A stretch of 64,000 nt of DNA from Narthecium ossifragum (lineage: Eukaryota; Streptophyta; Magnoliopsida; Dioscoreales; Nartheciaceae), in assembly GCA_963920575.1 (NCBI GenBank), contig OY986971.1:16358492-16422491 (forward strand). Reading direction: 5' to 3'. Made by a program: the position numbers and the translations under genes. Position 1 is the first letter of the stretch. Every line of letters begins with the position of its first letter. Below are positions 58,869-64,000 of this stretch, piece after piece. A model generated the notes under the pieces. That model was not told the origin of the DNA and did not search any database. It worked only from the letters and a program-made list of their open reading frames with translations.

Positions 58869-58873
58869 ACAAG

Positions 58874-61458
58874 TATCCGATCCCGAGGATCGACGACTTG
58901 TTTGACCAGCTGCGAGGATCTTCAGTGTTCTCGAAGATCGACCTCCGTACCGGCTACCACCAGTTGAGGGTTCGGGATTGCGACATCCCGAAGACGGCTT
59001 TTCGGACTCGGTACGGCCTGTACGAGTTCGTGGTGATGCTGTTTGGGCTAACGAACGCACCGGCAGCGTTCATGGATCTCATGCAGAGGATCTTCCGGCC
59101 TTTCCTAGACGAGTTCGTGGTGGTGTACGTCGACGACATCCTTATCTACTCCCGGTCAGAGGCGGAGCACGAGCGACACTTGGCGACAGTGTTGCAGCTA
59201 CTTCGGGAGCATCGGCTTTATGCGAAGGCTTCCAAATGCGAGTTCTGCCTTACACAGGTGGGATTCCTTGGACACGTGGTGTTGGCAGCAGGGATCTCAG
59301 TTGACCCGGCCAAGGTCGAGGCAGTGGTACAGTGGCAGAGACCGAGGACAGTGTTTGAGGTCCGTAGTTTCTTAGGCCTGGCGGGTTACTACAGGCGGTT
59401 CGTGCGGAACTTCTCCAAAGTTGTCGGACCATTGACCAGACTGACACAGAAGGCCGGCCGTCCCGTTCGTGTGGGATGATGCTTGTGAGCTAGCCTTCGT
59501 GGAGCTGAGGACCAGGTTGACCAGTGCGCCGGTGCTGATCGTCCCCGAGCGAGGTGTTGGTTACAGTGTCTACTGTGACGCCAGCGGTGAGGGTTTGGGG
59601 TGTGTCCTCATGCAGGAGGGCCACGTAGTTTTCTATGGTTCTCGTCAGCTGAAGAACCATGAGAGGAACTACCCAACTCACGACTTGGAGCTAGCAGCGG
59701 TGGTCTTCGCCCTGAAGAGCTGGCGGCATTATCTCTATGGCGAGAAGTTCTCAGTCTTCTCGGACCATAAGAGTTTGAGGCACGTTTTCACCAAACGTGA
59801 CCTCAATCTGAGGCAGCGACGCTGGATGGAGCGACTAGAGGACTACGACTTTGAGTTGCATTACCATCATGGTAAGGCAAACGTCGTAGCAGATGCGCTG
59901 AGCAGACAGGTGAGAGACACCAGAGCAGTAGTTGCAGGGTTGTCAGCGCGGAAGTGGCAGGCTCTAGAGACGGCGGGCCAGTTGGGGCTCGAGTTTGAGG
60001 ATCGGGGATCCAGCAGCTTTCTCTATGCAGTGCAGAGTATGCCAGCAGTTCTTGCCAGAGTGTTAGAGGCACATCACAGTGATCCAGAGCTCGAGAAGTT
60101 ACGCACATCGGCGGGCATGGAGGGCGCAGACGGGGACTGGACAGTATCGTCAGACGGAGGAGGGCTACTGTTCCGAGGCAGAGTAGCAGTTCCAGCAGAT
60201 CCAGTTCTTCGAGACGACGTCCTATGAGAGTTCCACTACTCTCGTTTTGCAATTCATCCCGGCAGCACCAAGATGTACCAGGATCTTCGGCGACAGTTCT
60301 GGTGGCGCGGGATGAAGAGGGTAGTGACGGAGTTCGTATCGCGCTGCCTTACCTGTCAGAAGGTCAAGGCAGAGCACCAGCGGACTCCGGGGTTACTTCA
60401 GTCGCTTCCACTAGCTGAGTGGAAGTGGGAACACATCACGATGGACTTCGTGACCGGGCTACCGAGATCTCCTAGGGGGAATGACGCGATTTGGGTCATC
60501 GTTGATCGATTTACCAAATCGGCGCACTTCCTGCCTATGCGGACGACAGACTCGACGGACAATTTGGGCAGCTTGTACGTCAGAGAGGTGGTCAGACTAC
60601 ACGGAGTTCCAGTTTCTATCGTGTCAGACCGTGACCCCAGGTTCACCAGCAGGTTCTGGCGAGACTTTCAGGAGGCAGTTGGCATACTCCTGACTTTCAG
60701 TACGGCTTTCCATCCGCAGACAGACGGGCAGTTAGAGTGGACGATCCAGATCTTGGTGGACATGCTGTGAACATGTGTCATCGATACAGGAGGCAGCTGG
60801 GAGGAGCACGTTCCCTTGGTGGAGTTCGCCTACAACAACAGCTACCAGTCCAGTCTTGGAGTAGCACCTTTCGAGGCGTTGTACTGTAGGCCGTGTCGTT
60901 CCCCAGTATGCTGGACAGAGGTTGGAGAGACTTCACTCACCGGTCCAGACATCGTTAGGCGGTCGTTAGAGAGGTTAGTGCAGATCAGGCAGAGGCTTCT
61001 GACGGCTCAGAGCCGGCAGAAGAGTTATGCAGATCAGAGGCGACGATCGTTGGAGTTTGCAGTCGGCGACCGAGTGTTCTTGCGAACATCGCCGTACAGA
61101 GGGTCCGTCAAGTTTGGCAGAGGTGGTAAGTTGGCGCTGAGGTTCGTCAGGCCGTTCGAGATCCTAGAGAGGGTCGGCGAGGTAGCTAACCGCCTGGATC
61201 TTCCTCAGCACATGTCTGCTGTGCACTCGACTTTTCACGTGTCGATGCTGAGGAAGTATCACCCAGACCCGTCTCATGTCATTAGGGTGGATGACATTGA
61301 GCTTGAGGCAGACACAAGCTTTGTTGAGCAGCCTGTTCGGGTACTTGACCGGAGGGATCAGGTCTTGCGGGGCAAGACGATTCCCTTGGTCAAGGTACTG
61401 TGGAGGCACAGAGGCACCGGGGAGATGACCTGGGAGCGCGAGGCGCGCATGCGGTAGG
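58874..61458 (+). pseudogene. RT (rest), RNase H, integrase and chromodomain of element A
   Basis: RT continues with [19 protein letters not shown] and the catalytic YVDD at 59126-59137. A one-base insertion near 59462-59468 (GTCCCGTTC) shifts the frame. From 59469 one frame runs to 61458 with TGA at 60225-60227 and 60768-60770 and TAG at 61456-61458. RNase H motifs are [24 protein letters not shown] and SDHKSLRHV. Integrase has RCLTCQKVK, MDFVTGLP, SDRDP and a changed QLEWTIQ where SERTIQ is usual. The chromodomain-like end contains DRRDQVLRGKTIPLVKVLW. Comparison with N shows the stops replaced Arg or Gln codons. Confidence 0.93.
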
Positions 61459-61553
61459 AGTTTCCGCAGCTGTTTTCTTCTCGAGGTACCTCTTGTCCTG
61501 TCTTCTAGTGTAGCTGTTTTGTTGTTCCGAGCCCTACCCTTAAGGTATTAGGA
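61459..61553 (+). other. 3' untranslated end of A with a damaged PPT
   Basis: The sequence up to CCCTACCCTTA matches N. About 28 bp containing GACGAGATTTCCTTT are then missing before AGGTATTAGGA and the LTR. Confidence 0.75.
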
Positions 61554-63853
61554 TGTGAGGACCTGTCCCTCTACCCCTGTGGCTCGTTGTAGGCCGCAAG
61601 GGTAATTTGGTAAATTGCGCCTTGTTGGTTTGTTTCACACCCGCGTGTGCACACACTGACCTTGTTTGTGTTAGTACTTGATTAGAATGGTTAGGTGGAC
61701 CCGGGATCGGAAGATCCCAGCTCGGGCGCGCGGAAGCTTGCTTTTGGGCAGCTTACGGCTCTTGAGCGATCGATCACTCCTAGGAGCGATCGATCGGACT
61801 CGTTAGTAAGTCGGTGGCTTTTTTTTCTCTTTCGCGAGGACTGCCGCCGGCCGTCGCTCTCTCTTGTCAGAAGGGGAAGACTTTCCCTCCCCTCCTTCCC
61901 CTTTCCCTCGGCTTTCCCGGCTTTCCCCCGGGCTTTCCTTCCTCTTCTCTTCCTTCTCTTCCCTTCTCTTCTTCTTCCTTCTTCTCTTCTTTCCCGCGGA
62001 GCCCTGTTTCCTCTGTTTTCTTCCGGCAGCCCCCTTCTTCTTCTTCGTTCTCCCTCTTCCGGCCACCATTTTGAGTGTTCCAAAGCTTGTTGGATCCGTG
62101 GCGACGAGAGGAAGATCGCTGAAGTTGTTTGGAGCCTTGGTGGTGACTGGTTTGCGAGGGATCAACCGAGGATTAGCGCTGTTCGGTAGGTTTTCCTACC
62201 TACGAGAGTGTTTAATGAGTTTCTCTTAATCTAGCCGTTGGATCTTGTTGATCTTTGTGTTGTTGGCTTCCTCTTGCCTAGTAGAATTTCTGATATAAGT
62301 TTCACGATCTTTGGTAGAGAGTTTAGTAGGATTTATGCATGTTTAATCTCGGATTTTCCGGTTTCTGCTGTTCTTGAAGAACAGCCGGCTTGCGGCGAGT
62401 TTTCCGGCCGGTACGTGCCTTATCTTGGGTTGTGATGAACATAAGAGTTGTAGATCGTTGAATCTACTCTCAAACCCAACTTATTTCATAATTTTTCGAT
62501 TTTCCTACGAATTGTTCTGATTTGCGCACGGAGGGGCCGCGTTGCAGCAAGAGATGGTAAGTTAGTTTTGATTAGCGGTTTTGATTAGTGTTTTCCCGTT
62601 AAGCCAACCGTTGGATGTTTTTGGATTTTGGATATGTAGATCCAGGCATGTAGATCTAGTGGTGGCTAAGTTGGATCTCGAATCCGATGTCGTTTGGATG
62701 TCGGATCGATGGGGTCAATTAGCCTCTAGAAGAGAACTTTTGGTGTTTTAAATATAATATTATATGTCGGATTATAATATTATATTTCTACTGTTCATCA
62801 GCGATTTTCGAGGTTGCTTCCCGTTGCAGGAGTCCGCGGTTGACGGTCACGGTACCGTCGTAATGCTGGGACCCGCTGCGGATCGGCTGACAGCGGTTGG
62901 TAGTACCGCTGCAACGATCCGGTTGACTTGTATGCTATCCTTAACATACTGTTGCATGCCTATCTCTTGTATGTGTATGTTCATAACATTCATTCTCTGT
63001 TGTGCATTAGTTGCATGGTTAGGGCGTGGGTGATCTGTGGGTCGCCGTCCCGAGGCTGGAAGCTCGGACTTAGCCCTAGGACCGGGGTTGGGTAGTTTGG
63101 ACCCAGTTTGAATTGTGGTGTCTAGTCGATTCGATGATAGGCCTAGAGGACTGGTACACTTGTTGCTTGATGATTGTAGAGGTTGTGTCGGCCTTGAGTC
63201 GGATGCCAAGGTGTAGCCGGTGTCCCACTGTGCTGACCCTGGGGTAGAGGAGTTGTCTACTCAGCGGTGCCTTTTCCCCGCCTGCAGTTGTGTGTCGCTA
63301 GTGTTGTTCCTGCTACTGAGTGCCGTCCATGGGCCTCAAGGACACACGGTGGGGTTATGCGACCCCTGTATACACCCAGGTCTTACTTGAGGGCGACACT
63401 GTTGCGTTTCCCTCTTCCTTGTATGTGTTGTAGTGTAGAACCCTACTGAGCTTAGTGCTCACACCTACCCGGGCTGCGTTTTGCAGGTGCAGGCATCAGT
63501 TCTTCTTTTGTGGCCCCTACCGGACAGTTGGTCGATGGTGCGGCGGCGCCTGGTGGACTTCGAGAGGTGGCGATCTTTACTGCTTTTATACCTTTTGTTA
63601 GTTAGTCTCCTACGGGAGTAATGTTGTATTTGGATCTTCCCCTCTCCGAGGATATGTATATTAAACACTTTGGTTTTGGAATCTGTGGTTCGAGGTTCTG
63701 CTAATTAATTGTTGTTTTAAATTGGGGTTTTTTTGATGAATTGCTAGGGAGACCAATAGGTTAGAGGGAACCCTCTCCGTCTTTTTCCGCATTTTGTAGG
63801 TTCCGGTTCGCGTCGCCCGGCCCGGTTGGGCTTTCACGGGTAGGGGCACAACA
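61554..63853 (+). mobile_element. 3' LTR of element A
   Basis: 2300 bp, TGTGAGGACCTGTCC to TAGGGGCACAACA (the family end is TCGGGGCGCGACA). It is complete at its 5' end, unlike the other LTR of A. Confidence 0.93.
61760..61802 (+). promoter_or_regulatory. GAGCGATCGATCA hairpin in the A 3' LTR
   Basis: GAGCGATCGATCACTCC followed by TAGGAGCGATCGATCGGAC: the same position and fold as in the 5' LTR, with compensated and uncompensated single changes. Confidence 0.45.
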
Positions 63854-64000
63854 CATGGTGTCCGTCAGTGCTCTGCCTTCACCTTGTGACAGGTGAGGCA
63901 TCTGGAAACAAACTCTGCCACTGACCTCTTCATCCCGCACCACCAGAACTGTCGGCGCAGATCGTGGTACATCTTGGTGCTCCCGGGGTGAACGGCGAAA
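63854..64000 (-). pseudogene. Element B integrase N-terminal zinc-finger region, continued outside the window
   Basis: The minus strand encodes HPGSTKMYHDLRRQFWW, GMKRSVAEFVSRCLTCH and KVKAEH, then a TGA, then RTP. This is the integrase segment just upstream of the catalytic core found at 50562-49393, so B is split here by A. The rest of B pol lies beyond 64000. Confidence 0.9.

Larger units (their letters stand above)
50571..63853 (+). mobile_element. Tekay-type element A, near full length, split by N
   Basis: Order: 5' LTR, primer-binding site, gag, protease, RT, RNase H, integrase, chromodomain, 3' LTR. It lies in reverse orientation inside the integrase of B. It is non-functional: one frameshift, five in-frame stops, a missing zinc-finger Cys, a lost PPT core and the nested insertion N. 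No TSD is visible because the left junction is deleted. Confidence 0.93.

Noticed and set aside
55133..58873. Length of N plus one TSD (3741 bp) being a multiple of three, as a sign of selection
   Set aside because: N contains many stops in that frame, so read-through is impossible. The multiple of three is chance.
28310..61802. GATC clusters as Dam sites or bacterial contamination
   Set aside because: They are embedded in plant LTRs with TATA boxes, primer-binding sites and TSDs. No bacterial gene is present.

Overview
This window looks like heterochromatic, probably pericentromeric, nuclear DNA of a flowering plant. It holds a decayed 5S rDNA array, several generations of nested LTR retrotransposons (Tekay/Del-type chromoviruses, Athila-type Ty3/gypsy, non-autonomous Athila-like elements, a copia-type LTR), a CACTA DNA transposon, and gene fragments with plant splice signals. 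I cannot name the species. No intact single-copy host gene, tRNA gene, CRISPR array or bacterial-style operon was seen.

Layout. 1-636: 3' part of a Tekay-type LTR (here LTR-A). 637-2318: 3.5 units of a ~480-bp 5S rDNA array. 2319-8241: 3' half of an Athila-type element (RNase H end, integrase, an acidic ORF, 3' LTR). 8242-18752, minus strand: exons of a plant-mobile-domain/Ulp1-protease gene, broken by a solo LTR (8578-10177) and a complete non-autonomous retrotransposon F (10836-16970). 19985-25469: CACTA element carrying a captured VPS18 exon. 26445-27898: Athila-type solo LTR. 28081-30493: LTR-A solo copy. 30494-33120: unclassified. 33367-33921: EXO70 N-terminal fragment. 34001-49382: mosaic of old Tekay LTRs and internal remnants, a copia-type LTR, an LTR-A copy between 273-bp direct repeats, and another solo-type LTR. 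49383-64000: Tekay element B (minus strand), split by near-full-length Tekay element A (50571-63853, plus strand), which is itself split by the deletion derivative N (55133-58868).

Insertion history. Nesting order and target-site duplications (TSDs) give relative ages. F (TSD GTGAT) and the solo LTR (TSD CAGCA) postdate the Ulp1 gene. A postdates B. N postdates A (TSD ACAAG, landing in the RT codons of A). Five in-frame stops in A are TAG or TGA; in the three with a clear homologue the lost codon is CAG or CGA, as expected from deamination of methylated cytosine.

Most unusual signal. Several LTR families carry blocks of palindromic GATC/TCGA-core repeats. The blocks have been exchanged between otherwise conserved LTR backbones, and a ~90-bp module recurs in Athila, Athila-like, copia-type and Tekay contexts. 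In most non-Tekay cases the block lies about 50-110 bp upstream of a TATA-like sequence. It may be a mobile promoter or silencing cassette; its function is not known to me.
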